Translations under genes and position numbers: made by a program
The notes under the pieces: model-generated
The model's input: only the letters and a program-made list of their open reading frames with translations
Databases searched by the model: none
What the model was told of the DNA's origin: nothing
NCBI RefSeq assembly: GCF_964355755.1
Contig: NC_092674.1
Coordinates: forward strand, 16,189,001-16,249,000
DNA length: 60,000 bases
From: Antedon mediterranea
Lineage: Eukaryota > Echinodermata > Crinoidea > Comatulida > Antedonidae
Direction of reading: 5' to 3'
In this document: one piece after another, positions 21,384 through 32,379 of the stretch
Position numbering within the stretch: the stretch's first letter is position 1
How the letters are laid out: each line of letters opens with the position of its first letter

Positions 21384-22279
21384 TGTAACGAAAATCCGTC
21401 CTCGGGTTCGTTCCCTTTTTGGGGAAAGGTCTGCGGTACCACGAATGAACTAAACACACAAATCAATTACAATCTTTGGAGTAGCCTCCTTTATTCTTCT
21501 CTGATTTCTAATTTATTGGTACAAGTGATTATAATAATTAATCTGATTAGTTCTGTTATTACGCCGGACTGGAAATAGTAGCGTAACCACCGCCCGCACG
21601 TAACCTCCACAGCAACGCACACCAACACAATGGTGTAACCTCCAACTGCACGTAACCACCAACACAATGGTGTAACCTCCAACTGCACGTAACCACCAAC
21701 ACAATGGTGTAACCTCCACAGCAACGTACACCAACACAATGGTGTAACCTCCAACTGCACGTAACCACCAACTATGGTGTAACCTCCAACTGCACGTAAC
21801 CGCCAACTAAGGTGTAACCTCCAACTGCACGTAACCACCAACTAAGGTGTAACCTCCAACTGCACGTAACCACCAACACAATGGTGTAACCTCAAACTGT
21901 ACGTAACCACCAACTAAGGTGTAACCTCCACAGCAACGTACACCAACACAATGGTGTAACCTCCAATACAAAACAGTGAGCGTAGCCTCGGGCTAACCTG
22001 TCACTTTCTCACTGTTAATTTTGTAACAAGAAATCACGAAACAATACACTTACTACTTACTGTTTCTGTAATTCTCTCTTTTATTACTCAACGTTTAGTT
22101 TCCTCATGGACACTTGTTTTCTTTTTAATCTCTCTAATATCTCTGCTCTAAATTATACGTCTGCTCTCTCCTTCCTCTCCTTTTTTAACTCCCAGCTCAT
22201 CTTTTCTTCCACTCCCTGCTCCTCTGCTGCCCTCTATGTTTTCTATCTCCCCCCCCCCCCCCCCAAAAAAATCATTACA
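21384..22279 (-). mobile_element. 3' LTR of a Gypsy retrotransposon
   Basis: Read on the minus strand, the LTR starts TGTAATGATT and ends ATTTTCGTTACA (the TG..CA ends are part of TGTAA..TTACA). A polypurine tract GGAGGGGGGTGA (22280-22291) abuts its 5' end, and the integrase C-terminus lies just upstream. The length is 896 bp. Inside is a ~37-bp minisatellite (21585-21965). No matching 5' LTR exists in the window. Confidence 0.8.
21585..21965. repeat. Minisatellite inside the Gypsy LTR
   Basis: About ten imperfect units built from GGTGTAACCTCCAACTGCA and CGTAACCACCAACACAAT. Variants have CAGCAACGTACACC in place of part of the unit. The Val/Gly/Trp/Leu-rich open frames on the minus strand here are repeat artefacts. 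Confidence 0.85.
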
Positions 22280-22371
22280 TCACCCCCCTCCTAAAATGAT
22301 CGGTCCCCGATAATAATCCAAAATAATCACCAAAAACAAACAACATTAGGTCAAACATAGAACATAGCTGG

Positions 22372-22947
22372 TTATTGTTCGTAACGTGCAGGTCTCCGCC
22401 TTACACGTCTCCTGGGATACCTTTTCTCTGGGGGGGTCTGTGGAGATACAGGCGTATTGCCCCGATCACCGGGCTCCTCTGGGATAGTAAGCAACGGGCC
22501 TTCTTCAGGCGTTTCGGGCTGTTGGAGTTCTTCGTCCATTTCCTCCGGGACTGTTGGCGTCTCGTTACCTCCAGCAAGGGTCTCTTGTGCCACCCGAGCC
22601 AACGGACTCTCGTCTCCGGGGAGGATGTCCCAGCGGGCGATCTCCGTGCCCTCATACGGCTTCAGCCGGTCCACATGCACGACCTTTGGTTTCTTTCTCG
22701 GTCCCTCCTGGATGCGGTACACCACCTCAGATAACTTCTTTATAATCAAGTATGGTCCATGCCACTTACTCTGGAGCTTTGGTGATCTCCCGACAGTTTT
22801 TGCAGAATTATATAACCATACATGTTTCCCTGCTTTGAGATCCTGCTTCTGGGCTTTCTGGTCGTGAGTCGCCTTCTGACGGCGGGCACTGCTCTTAAGC
22901 GTCTCTCTGGCCCTCCCGTGGGCCGCCCGAAGTCTTGTCCTATACGA
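22372..22947 (-). pseudogene. Gypsy pol fragment: integrase C-terminus with GPY/F-type module
   Basis: The frame begins mid-domain with RTRLRAAHGRARE, a helix typical of the end of Gypsy integrases. A basic linker follows, then LKAGKHVWLY, then KWHGPYLIIKKLSEVVYRI and VVHVDRLKPYEG, the GPY/F-type chromatin-targeting module. A Pro/Glu-rich and Arg-rich tail ends RRPARYEQ. The stop lies 93 bp upstream of the LTR, the usual layout. Everything upstream (gag, protease, RT, RNase H, integrase core) is missing, with a sharp break near 22950 into unrelated AT-rich DNA, so this is a 5'-deleted remnant. Confidence 0.85.
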
Positions 22948-22949
22948 TA

Positions 22950-23900
22950 CGTTTTTTTTTATTAGAGGGCTTAAATGCAAATTAATAAAATATTCAAGGT
23001 ATAGGCAAGTTATTTTGCAATTCTTAACATGGGGCGACATTAAAAATATATAGATACAAATTTGTTTTTGGTATTTAGATTTTTTTGTTTATGGTTGTTT
23101 TCATGGTTTTTTTTCAGTTTTTGTCGGTAATTAGACTGACCCAAAAGTACAGTTCAATAATTATATGATTTGTGGGCCGGAGATTCAAATTCAATACATA
23201 AGTTCGGCACAATTGCTGTACTTTTGCACATAACTTGAAACCGCTGCTGCAAATAAAGATTACCACCGCGCAATGCCGAGAGGGTGAATGTTTTTAATTG
23301 GGTTGAGATTGAGGTGCGAACAGTACCGCCCAATATTATTATGTTGCAAAAAGAAGACAAATGTTAAGTATTACGTGAGTTGACGACTACCATATGCGGT
23401 TGTGGTATCATATGTTCTTCCATACCGCATAGTCAAAATGAGCGAAATAAATATTTCATCAGCGGCACACTAATGATGAATTTGGTGTATGGACTGAACG
23501 TCATCGTTATGCACCATTATTTGGACAAGACTGCTAATTAGTAAAAATGTTATGTAAGTATTTCTCTATCGCCTCTTGATGTTTACCTATGTCTGGCTGG
23601 TTAAGGCAGCTATGGCCAAATTTGTATTATTTTTCTTTTATATTAGATTAAAGATCCATCAAAATAAACCCATTTATTCACCTAGTTAATAAATATTTTG
23701 CATTATTCTGTAAAATCAGGAGTTCGTTAGTTAGCTGGAAAGCGGAATCAAAAGTGTTCCAGTTTATCTTCCTGTAAGAGCATAGAGCCATGCTGTACAG
23801 TATAAAGTAAGGTATTACAGAGTTTATGGAAATAGCATAATGAAATTCAATGTCTAATGCTGTCATGCATTGCTAACATTTACAAAGATTCTGATATCTT
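22950..23900. other. Intergenic, upstream of the acetyltransferase gene
   Basis: No exon recognised. It contains a short inverted motif ATATGCGGT/ACCGCATA at about 23393-23437. It presumably includes the promoter of the gene that starts at 23935. Confidence 0.35.
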
Positions 23901-23901
23901 A

Positions 23902-23911
23902 TATATAAAAG
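23902..23911 (+). promoter_or_regulatory. Possible TATA box
   Basis: TATATAAAAG lies 24 bases before the ATG at 23935. If used, transcription would start almost at the ATG, giving a very short leader, so the real start may lie elsewhere. Confidence 0.3.
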
Positions 23912-24058
23912 AGAAGTAGTACAGTAGCAGGAAAATGGAAGATGGCAACTTCCGTATACGAGATGCAAGACCGGAGGATTGCGCTGCGATAATGAAGATG
24001 ATTGTGGAATTAGCAGTGTTTGAAAATTCAGAAGATTAAGTAGAAAACAGTACTGAAG

Positions 24059-25010
24059 GTATACTGCACATTACATTAAAAATGAAATTAAGGAGTAGTG
24101 TAGTATAGGTATATTAAATAGGGTACACTATTGTAACATTACTAAAATAAAGCACAAATTACCCATACATGTCCAGTACGGATTAGTGAGGCTTTCATCC
24201 CAGGACCATTTTGGCCCTGGGCATTTTGACCATATTTAGGAAATCTCAAGCCAGTAGCAACCCTAAACGATTTAACAACCAATAGATTTTAATATACTTT
24301 TTTTCATGAAGAAAACAATAACAAACAATAGGCTATTCTACTGAGATTTACAGTACTTTATTCACTTTACATGCACAGTGATTTTACCGCTGGAACTAAC
24401 CCATGGACAATAATTTGATCACTGGATGAACTGCCATTTTATGACTGCTGGGTCTTACGCACGGACTGGTTAACCAACTTATAGTATGACCCTGCTGTAA
24501 TGTAAACACTATGAAGATCCAATTTAATATCAACGGCGCAGATCCGTTTTTAATAGTGGGTGGAGGACGTATAAAAATGAAATACTTAGTGAGCAAAGCG
24601 AGCACTATTAGGCTGGGGACCGCCAAAGGCCCCCAGAAGCTGGCTCTTTGAATAATTTTTAGATCGTTTTAATCGATTTTGTGATCACATAAAAATCCCG
24701 CCCGGAAGAATATTATTTTGGGTACACACTTTTTAGGCACTGGTCCTGATGCGCCACTGGTTATATTCACTCAAAATCTATTCTTAATAGATACTGAATT
24801 TTCTGAAATTTCATACGATACGTCATGCATGTCAAAGAAGTCTTACTGTCTATTTCATTTCAACAATTTAATCTGCGCCGGTGTTTAATACTATAAGGTT
24901 TGTGCAAAAAAGTGTACATAATTAAAACTCGCACTTGCACACTTGTCTTCTGAAATGTAGCTTTCCTGTGAGATGTTTATTGAACTTGTTAAAACTCTTG
25001 TTTTTTTTAG
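24059..25010. other. Intron 1 of the acetyltransferase-like gene
   Basis: There is a GC-richer patch at 24585-24660 (GGGGACCGCCAAAGGCCCCC) that looks like a dispersed repeat. No other feature. Confidence 0.4.
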
Positions 25011-25237
25011 GTCTACAGAAGGATATACTTGAACCAGGAAGCATTGTGTCTTGCATAGTAGCGGAATATAAAAGCCCAGAAGTAGAGACATTTGAAGTAA
25101 TTGGTTACAGTGTTTTCTTCTATACATACAGTACTTGGAAGGGAAAGGTGGTTTATATGGAAGACCTATATATCATGAAAGAGTTCAGAGGTAAATGACC
25201 TACTAACTGACCTATGACCTACTTCTAACTGACCTTT

Positions 25238-28200
25238 TTTTTTTTTTTTATCTTATGTGGGTTCATCCCACTTTTATTTCCATACCACTGTTCTCTTTAC
25301 ATATATTTTTCACTATACACTAATACATATCATTATATTTACAATGTTTGTTTAATCATCTGTATACATATACTTATTTAAAGAGTTTTATTCATTTGTT
25401 TACATATTATCACATTGATTACATAGCTTCCTCTTTTTAAACATATTATCTGTAACACATTTTCATTAACAAGCTTATTTTTTTCTTACATAGTTGTTTT
25501 TGATTTTTTCATCTACCACATTTTCATTTAACAATGCATATTCTCTGTTATACTCATTACTTACTATATGTTTACTGTTAACATAATATTGTTCTCATTC
25601 TTTAACCTTAATATTAATATTTTTGTTCTTTAATGTTTACAAAACTTTTATTTCCAGCAGATCTTTTTTTGCATCTATAACTTCTTAAATTTTCATTTAA
25701 CTTTTTTACATTCTTCTCTTATGTGGATTCATTCCACCTTTTTTTTTTTTCTTATTTTGTTTATACATACATTATCATTTAACCACATTGATTACATGGT
25801 TTCCTCTTTTTATACATATTATCTATAACACATTTTCATTAACAAAGCTTATTTTTTTCTTACATAGTTGTTTTTTTTTTTTTTTTCATCTACATGCATA
25901 TTTATTTCATACAATTATAATACGTTTATGTTTAATAAATCCATCCCATGGGTTTGTCCCATTTTATTTTTCTTAGGATTTATCTATGCAAACATATTTT
26001 CATTTAAACAATGCTTATTCTCTGTTATACTAATTACTTACAAACTTTTTACTGTTAACATTATATTTTCCTCATCCTTTAACATTGATTTTTTTTTGAT
26101 CTTTAAATGTTTACAAAATTTATTTCCAACAGATTATCCTTTTTTGCATCTACAGTATAACCCATCAAAGTTTCATTTAACTTTTTTTTTCCTATGTGGG
26201 TTCATTCAATTATTTTTTTTTTTTACTTATTATTTATTCTATTATTTTTTCATACATACATTATCATTTAACAACATTTGTGTTTAATGATCCATTAAAA
26301 AAATTAGAATTTTTTTTTTTTCTTTTTAACCATTTTATCATTTCAAAATTCCACATGCAGTAAGAATGTGCAAATTACATATATACGGTATATACCTATA
26401 ATATGAAAGCTTTGATGAAAACACTTCACCACTTAAACCTAAACCTTCTTATCCTTCATCATTTTTTTTTATCATCAATCTATAAAAAGCTTTTCACATT
26501 TTGTCTTTTTGTTTTCAAATCATCAAGGTATACATATTTACAAAACATACAATATAGTAGCAAGAAAAAAAAAAAAAACAAAAACAAAAACAAAAACAAA
26601 AAAAAACAAAAAACATAATAGATTCATCATTCATGGTATCTCTTTTACATATTTTCTTCCTTAATCTGGTTGAGCATATACAGTATACCTGCAGATTTAC
26701 ATATTTCTTATCTTTTTTTCAGATTTAAACATTTGTAGGAGATTGATTTTTTTTTCTTTTTCCAATAAACTTAATATCTTTACTTTATAAATACAAAATG
26801 CTCCTAAAGTGTATAATTTATTTACGTAATTATTGTCAGTTTCAAATAAAAGTCTTTTGAAAGAAAAAACAGGAATATGTATGCTTACTGCTCTAATTAT
26901 TTCGTTTATCTCTCTCCATAAACATTTTACTGTTATGCACTCTACTAACATATGTTTATCATTCTCAATAACATTGCATGTGTCACAACATGGGGAATTT
27001 ACAAGTCTCCACCTATGTAATCTTTCATTTGTTGGCAATATTCTGTGCAACAATTTAAAATTAAAATGTGCCAGTTTTTTTTCTTTAAGACCAGAAACTT
27101 TCTTAACCCATATTTTTGTCCATGGCATATTACCAAATATGGATTCCCACTTAACCTGTGCCGTAGGTGTAATATATTGAGCATCTATTATGAATCTATA
27201 TAATTGTCTAGACATATTTAAGACCTTATTGTTTGTAATAGGTATATCATTTACATTAATGTCATGTGTTGATTTTAAAATACATTTCCATTCTTTTGGA
27301 ATGGCTTTCAATATACATGAATATTCACTGATCCAATTTTGTGTACATCTTAACCTTCTTTTTATCTCTATCGCAGGCTTAAACACATTATTATTTATTA
27401 CATCATATATTTTTAAAAACCCTGAACTAATCCAGTTACAGTTATATAACGGCTTCTTTTTAATACATATAAACTCATTACCCCATAATGATTGATTAAT
27501 AATGTCATCATAGCTTATTGGTTCCTTATTTAATCTATTATTACAAGCATTAGCTACTGCTATAGACTTAATAACTGAGAGGTAAAATGGTGGTACGGAT
27601 ATATTACACGGAACTTTTGATAAATTTGAGGTTAATGATTTTGGGCCTATCTTTTCTATATAAAATGTAGGTAAATATTTCCATTTGGCATCATCGTTTT
27701 CATACAGTCTCCTGTACCATTTAACTTGGAAAGATATTACCTGAGATCTGAATTCTACCATTTTTAGACCACCTTGACTGTAATTGGCACACATGGTTTT
27801 TCTTTTTATTTTCTCTTTCTTGGTTTCCCAAATGAATTTAAAAATTAATTTATCCACCTCTTTTATTACTTTTTCTGGTACTAGCAAAATGCAGGAATTG
27901 TATATAATTTTTGAGAGCGCTAATGTTTTTACAATAGTAATTCTTCCAAAAAAAGTGAGGTGTCTTTTCTCCCATGTTTTTAGGGTATTTTCTAATGCGT
28001 CTATTTTTTCTTTCCAGTTCTTTTGATAACAATATTCCTTATCATGTCCAACATAGATACCTAATATCCGAATTGGTGTGGATGTCCAAGAAATGTTACC
28101 ATGTGTGTCCTTGCAGTCTCTTAAACTGCCAAGCCAAAAAGCATTTGTTTTATTCTTATTTAATTTTAATCCAGAAACCTCTCCAAACTTTTCAATAATA

Positions 28201-28733
28201 CTTATGCTGTTATCTATACTATTTATATCCTTTAGAAAAAGCACAGTGTCATCTGCTAGCTGTGCAATCTTAATATCTTTAAATATACCATTGCCTGCAG
28301 GAACAATCAGGCCTTTGACCATATCACATGCTCTTATTTTTGTAGCTAGGACTTCAGCTACTAAAATAAACAATAGAGCAGACAAGGGACATCCTTGTCT
28401 AATACCTTGGTGCATTGCAAAACTTTCTGATTGCCAACCATTATTTGTGAATATACAATTTGTATTGTTATACAGTGCTTTTACCCAGTTCACAAATGAA
28501 ATACCAAAATTGAATTTATTTAAGGCTTCTATTAAAAATGATCTATTGACACTGTCAAATGCTTTTTGGAAATCTAAACTTATAAGTATACCTTCAAGCT
28601 GTTCATTTTCCATGTAAGTAATTATGTCCTCTATTAGTCTTATATTGTCACCACCAAAGCGACCTTTTACATACCCTTTTTGGTCATTGTTTATTATATA
28701 CTTTGCAACTCGATGTAATCTTGTTGTAAGAAC
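25238..28733 (-). mobile_element. 5'-truncated L1/Tx1-like LINE inserted in an intron
   Basis: Flanked by an 11-bp direct repeat AACTGACCTTT (25227-25237 and 28734-28744). The poly(A) end appears as poly(T) right after the left repeat, which is the signature of target-primed reverse transcription. The 3' UTR (25238-26696) is long and internally repetitive: a TATGTGGGTTCAT-type motif recurs at about 25252, 25719 and 26192, giving ~0.47-kb tandem units. The reverse-transcriptase frame runs right up to the 5' truncation point. Confidence 0.9.
26697..28733 (-). CDS. LINE ORF2 C-terminal part: reverse transcriptase (L1/Tx1 type)
   Basis: From the first ATG at 28613 the frame encodes 638 residues. 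It is open ~40 codons further upstream (VLTTRLHRVAKYIINNDQ, then GYVKGRFGGDNIRL), to the element's truncated end. RT motifs in order are ILISLDFQKAFDSVNR, QGIRQGCPLSALLF, the catalytic LADDTVLFLKD, and WEKRHLTFFGRITIVKTL. The C-terminal part has a CCDTC..H..C zinc-knuckle-like motif (CNVIENDKHMLVEC). The endonuclease and N-terminal RT are missing, so the element cannot move by itself. The absence of stops over ~680 codons and the intact target duplication indicate a recent insertion. Confidence 0.9.
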   Translation of the reverse strand, partial: VLTTRLHRVAKYIINNDQKGYVKGRFGGDNIRLIEDIITYMENEQLEGILISLDFQKAFDSVNRSFLIEALNKFNFGISFVNWVKALYNNTNCIFTNNGWQSESFAMHQGIRQGCPLSALLFILVAEVLATKIRACDMVKGLIVPAGNGIFKDIKIAQLADDTVLFLKDINSIDNSISIIEKFGEVSGLKLNKNKTNAFWLGSLRDCKDTHGNISWTSTPIRILGIYVGHDKEYCYQKNWKEKIDALENTLKTWEKRHLTFFGRITIVKTLALSKIIYNSCILLVPEKVIKEVDKLIFKFIWETKKEKIKRKTMCANYSQGGLKMVEFRSQVISFQVKWYRRLYENDDAKWKYLPTFYIEKIGPKSLTSNLSKVPCNISVPPFYLSVIKSIAVANACNNRLNKEPISYDDIINQSLWGNEFICIKKKPLYNCNWISSGFLKIYDVINNNVFKPAIEIKRRLRCTQNWISEYSCILKAIPKEWKCILKSTHDINVNDIPITNNKVLNMSRQLYRFIIDAQYITPTAQVKWESIFGNMPWTKIWVKKVSGLKEKKLAHFNFKLLHRILPTNERLHRWRLVNSPCCDTCNVIENDKHMLVECITVKCLWREINEIIRAVSIHIPVFSFKRLLFETDNNYVNKLYTLGAFCIYKVKILSLLEKEKKINLLQMFKSEKKIRNM

Positions 28734-29303
28734 AACTGACCTTTAATGTACCTGAATGCATCCAAAGATTTTGATTGGTTTCAATCGGTTAAAATTAAGC
28801 TGATGTATTTCTAACTATGTTATTATTATTTTTCACTGCTGAAACTGAACATTCTTAAAAGTTGAAATCCAACCCAAACCAAAAAAAATGGTTTTGATAT
28901 TTAAAAAATTCTTTCTGTTAATATAAACCAAATTTCAATAAAAAGTCAATTAGCATGTCACAAAAAAAGAAAATATAAATGTTATTCTTTACTTAAATTT
29001 TATAGGAATAGGTTACGGACGAATTTTGATGAGAAGGGTTGCTGAGGTAATTATGTCAAAAAATAACTAAAAAACGTGAATAAATGAATATATTTAATAT
29101 AAATAATTTCTAACTCATTATAATTTTTTCAGATTGGTTTAGAGAAAGGTTGCCAGAGAATGCAGTGGGCAGTGCTGGGTTGGAATAAACCAGCAATTAA
29201 TATGTATAAAACAATCAACTCAATAGATTTAACAGCAACTGAGGACTGGCATATGTACACAATGTTTAAGCCTCAATTGTTAACATTTGTGACTAATTCT
29301 TAA

Positions 29304-31364
29304 TTTTTCTATTTAAACACAATTTTCATTTTAGAAATGTTAGTATAATAATGTAATATTGTAATGCCTTTTCAACATGTTCTGCTTGCTGCTTTCCATG
29401 TGGCTACGTATGATTCGTTTACACCAGACATGTGGCTACGCGCATATCACGTTTTCGTCATGATTAATTTGCCGTATCAGACTGGAGCATGTGTGAAAGA
29501 CCATTCATTAGTCTGGTCAAACTACGGTTTGACCTAGACAAAATTAGAACAGAATTTATTTTTGTTGTGCTTCCTAACAGTAAGACCCATCTGAACAACA
29601 TATGAAAAATGGAGAAAAAGGGAAGATGAAGAAAAATTGCTAATTTGCATATAACTAAAATGGCCGTTTTCTCTCAATTTTACACAAATATCAGTATTAA
29701 AGCATCCGATTTTGGCAAACATATATTTTGCAAGAAAATCATGGAGATGTTTAAAAAATAAATTGTTACACTTTTAAAAATCCAAGATGGTTTAAAATAT
29801 ACTTCAAATATGGCTGCGATTTTTCTTATCCTGTATAAAACACCAAATCAAGTCTTTCACAATTGTCTGTCATAGGTCGTAGTCACGTATAGATTTTGCT
29901 TTTAGAAGCAGTCCTCATGAAACATTCATTTTCAGTATTAATATTGTAAAGTTTTCAAAGTAAAAGTTGGTCCTATTATCACCAATGGGAGTTTACGAAT
30001 TTGCTGTCGCATTTATAAATTCCAAAACAAAAATGAAATACTTAGATTCCACAAATATTATTTAATTTTACTTTATTGATAAAATCAGATTTCTTTCTTC
30101 TTCTAACAATGTTAGACAACTTTAATCATGTTTAATGAAGATTGAATTATCATGTATTTAGAAGATAGGCCTACTGAAAGTTTTTCAGACAAAAAATATT
30201 TATAAAAAACAAATTACCATAGATGTAAATAGATAAAACTCGCGTTATTCACCAAACTAGTTACCAATTAACAATAATTAACTATTAATAAATAAATTAG
30301 TTTGAATCTATGAAACATCCACATATCAATAATGAAATTACTAACTTATTAGGAATAGATGAATTTCTTTAAAGCTCGGGTACAGGCATGAATTTTAAAT
30401 ATAATATCTGGTTAATTGTACATAAATCAAATATTTGTAACAGAAATCAAGACGAAAAACCATGAATAATAATATGGTCAAATACAAAATTTGGCAAAAT
30501 TCTGCCAAAAAAAAAAACAGGAAGACTTTTTTTCAGTAGTTAGGTAGTTAACATAATGTAATAACATGTCTGGTGACTCCCTAGAAGGTGAAAAAAGATG
30601 GTGGATATACGGTGGATAATTTTTGCTATAGCATGAAAATAAAATTCTGAAGTTGAATAAAAATACCAGAAATGTAAAATTCAAGTTATATTACCTATAT
30701 TTATTCATCTGATAACATTTTTTACCACATCGTTTATTTTTCATAGCTTTTTAAAATGCCTCTCTATTTTCAAAATTTGTGTACAAAGGAATAGAGATTT
30801 TACTGTGTAATTTGAACTATCCCCCCACTGATAAGAAAGTGCTTATTTTCAACAAGCTTGTGTAACACAAATAAAATCCCCAAAATTATGAAACATAAGG
30901 GAAACTATAGATCGATAATTATTGGAATGTATAATCAATAGAAATTTTTTGCCCACACCTGGCCTTTAAAATCGTGACAAAACTTAAAATAAATTAAATG
31001 AATTATATATACTAAAATCTTGACAATTATAAAACAACATTACCAAAATACATTGATGAATAATTTAAATGTGCATATAAATATACTGAAATCTTGAAAA
31101 TTAAAATTATCAAACTACATTGATGAATTCATTAAATATTCTACAATCTTGACATAAATAAATTCTTAAATCATTTTAGCACAAACAAAAATATGAATTG
31201 TACAAGAATTAAGATAATTGTATAATAATAAAAATGCTTTTAACTGATATTAGTAAAAAGTTAACAAGTTTAAATTAGATAAAAATATGATTAAAACAAA
31301 ATCAAAACAGAGAGTTATCAATTGCAACTCCCTGATTAGTGATTGAATTCAATAAATAGCCAAA
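29304..31364. other. Intergenic between the acetyltransferase and receptor genes
   Basis: Tail-to-tail 3' regions. A dispersed repeat (about 30745-30950) is shared with 5995-6160. A stretch at 29390-29520 repeats GTGGCTACG. No exon recognised. It must include the 3' UTR of the minus-strand receptor. Confidence 0.4.
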
Positions 31365-32379
31365 TCACAATGTATTAAGTGGAATCTGTAGAGGTGCCGG
31401 TTGACGCACTTTGCACTTAAACATATAAGCAATTGTGTAAAGATACGGATTGACTGAGGAGTTGATGGGTATGATGAATGTCGCTGCCCAAACATATATT
31501 TCATCAGGAATCGTCATCCAACCCGTCTCGGAACCAATTGCCATTACTATAATCGGGGCCCAGCAACAGAAATCAGTGAAAACTATCAGGCCTAGTTTTC
31601 TCGCCATTTTTAACTGTTCTTTTCTCTGCTGTCTTCTGTTGACAGTGGCCCCCGATCTCTTCACTGACAAGAAAATTGTCAGATAACTAAGTACAATTAC
31701 AAAAAAGCCGACGCCATTAAAGGCAACAAAAATGGCAACAGCATACTCCCAACCTGGCCACCGACTTCTGGTTAAAGGTAGTGCAAGGCACACACTTTCC
31801 TTTCCATAATAATTGTCACCAAAATACGATAAGTTTAATTCATTGGCTGTCACTGGAAGAAAACTCAGCACAATCCAGAATAGCCATCCGAAGCTGATAA
31901 TGATTCGACATTTTGTACGATTGAGGCGTTTCGTACTAAATGGATTAACAATGTTAATAGCTCGATCCACACTCAGCAGCATCAGTGTAAACACTGAACA
32001 TTGCCCAGAGAGTGTAGAAATAGCCCCTGCAAAACTGCAAAGAACACTATTTCTCCAAACTCTGGAAACCTTTCCGTATCTTCCTCTGTAATGTATATCC
32101 ACACTCGCAATGATGATCAGATAGACTGCCATCAGCAGGTCAGACACGGCGAGGTTGGTGATAAGTGTAGTTTGGACTTTGTTAATATCATTATCTTTTT
32201 TAAACTTTCGTGAAACGATAACAACAACATTCCCAATGACCGAAGATAACCCGATAATCATCATCAGCACACGGAGAAGTTCATTTTTTAGCAAGTCTTC
32301 ACACGATGCAAATGCATCTGAAGGTTCGCAGACATCGATGGCGCCCACAAGGCAACAGAGACTAGAGTATTCCGAGTAC
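31365..32379 (-). CDS. Receptor exon: hinge, seven-transmembrane domain and C-terminus
   Basis: After the acceptor TTCTTTTAG the exon reads YSEYSSLCC, a Cys-rich hinge, then CEPSDAFASCEDLL, the conserved lead into TM1 of LGRs. Seven hydrophobic segments follow, with GLSSVIGN (TM1), NLAVSDLLMAVYL (TM2), SVDRAINIVNP (the DRY-box region, here DRA), TDFCCWAP (TM6) and NSSVNPYLYTI (the NPxxY motif of TM7). The TM2-TM3 loop contains YRGRYGKVSRVW, close to the relaxin-receptor pattern. The third intracellular loop is basic (NRRQQRKEQLKMARKL). The C-terminal tail is short (about 20 residues) and without obvious phosphorylation clusters. It is a single intronless exon, as usual for LGR 7TM parts. Confidence 0.93.

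Larger units (their letters stand above)
23935..29303 (+). pseudogene. Diamine (spermidine/spermine) N-acetyltransferase-like gene with in-frame stop
   Basis: Four exons join in frame: 23935-24058, 25011-25190, 29006-29046 and 29133-29303. All junctions are GT-AG and phase-compatible. The product starts MEDGNFRIRDARPEDCAAIM and continues with the GNAT core (GYSVFFYTYSTWKGKVVYME, then the acetyl-CoA loop FRGIGYGRILM). It ends with WNKPAINMYKTINS, which keeps the Tyr of the SSAT active-site region. The length (~170 residues) fits SAT1/SAT2. The family acetylates polyamines or thialysine in the cytosol. TAA at 24037-24039 interrupts exon 1 directly after the NSED segment, where vertebrate SAT1 has Gln (a CAA-to-TAA change would explain it); the rest of the exon and its donor remain good. 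So this is a recent pseudogene, a null allele, a readthrough case or a sequencing error. A 3.5-kb LINE sits in intron 2. Confidence 0.75.

Noticed and set aside
21491-21841. Val/Trp/Leu-rich minus-strand frames that look like a repeat protein
   Set aside because: They lie wholly inside the minisatellite of the Gypsy LTR and occur in three overlapping frames.
22372-22867. Plus-strand open frames over the Gypsy integrase region
   Set aside because: Antisense to a clear integrase C-terminus; their open state reflects the higher GC content.
25788-26618. Phe-rich membrane-protein-like frames
   Set aside because: They lie in the T-rich 3' UTR of the inserted LINE and are composition artefacts.
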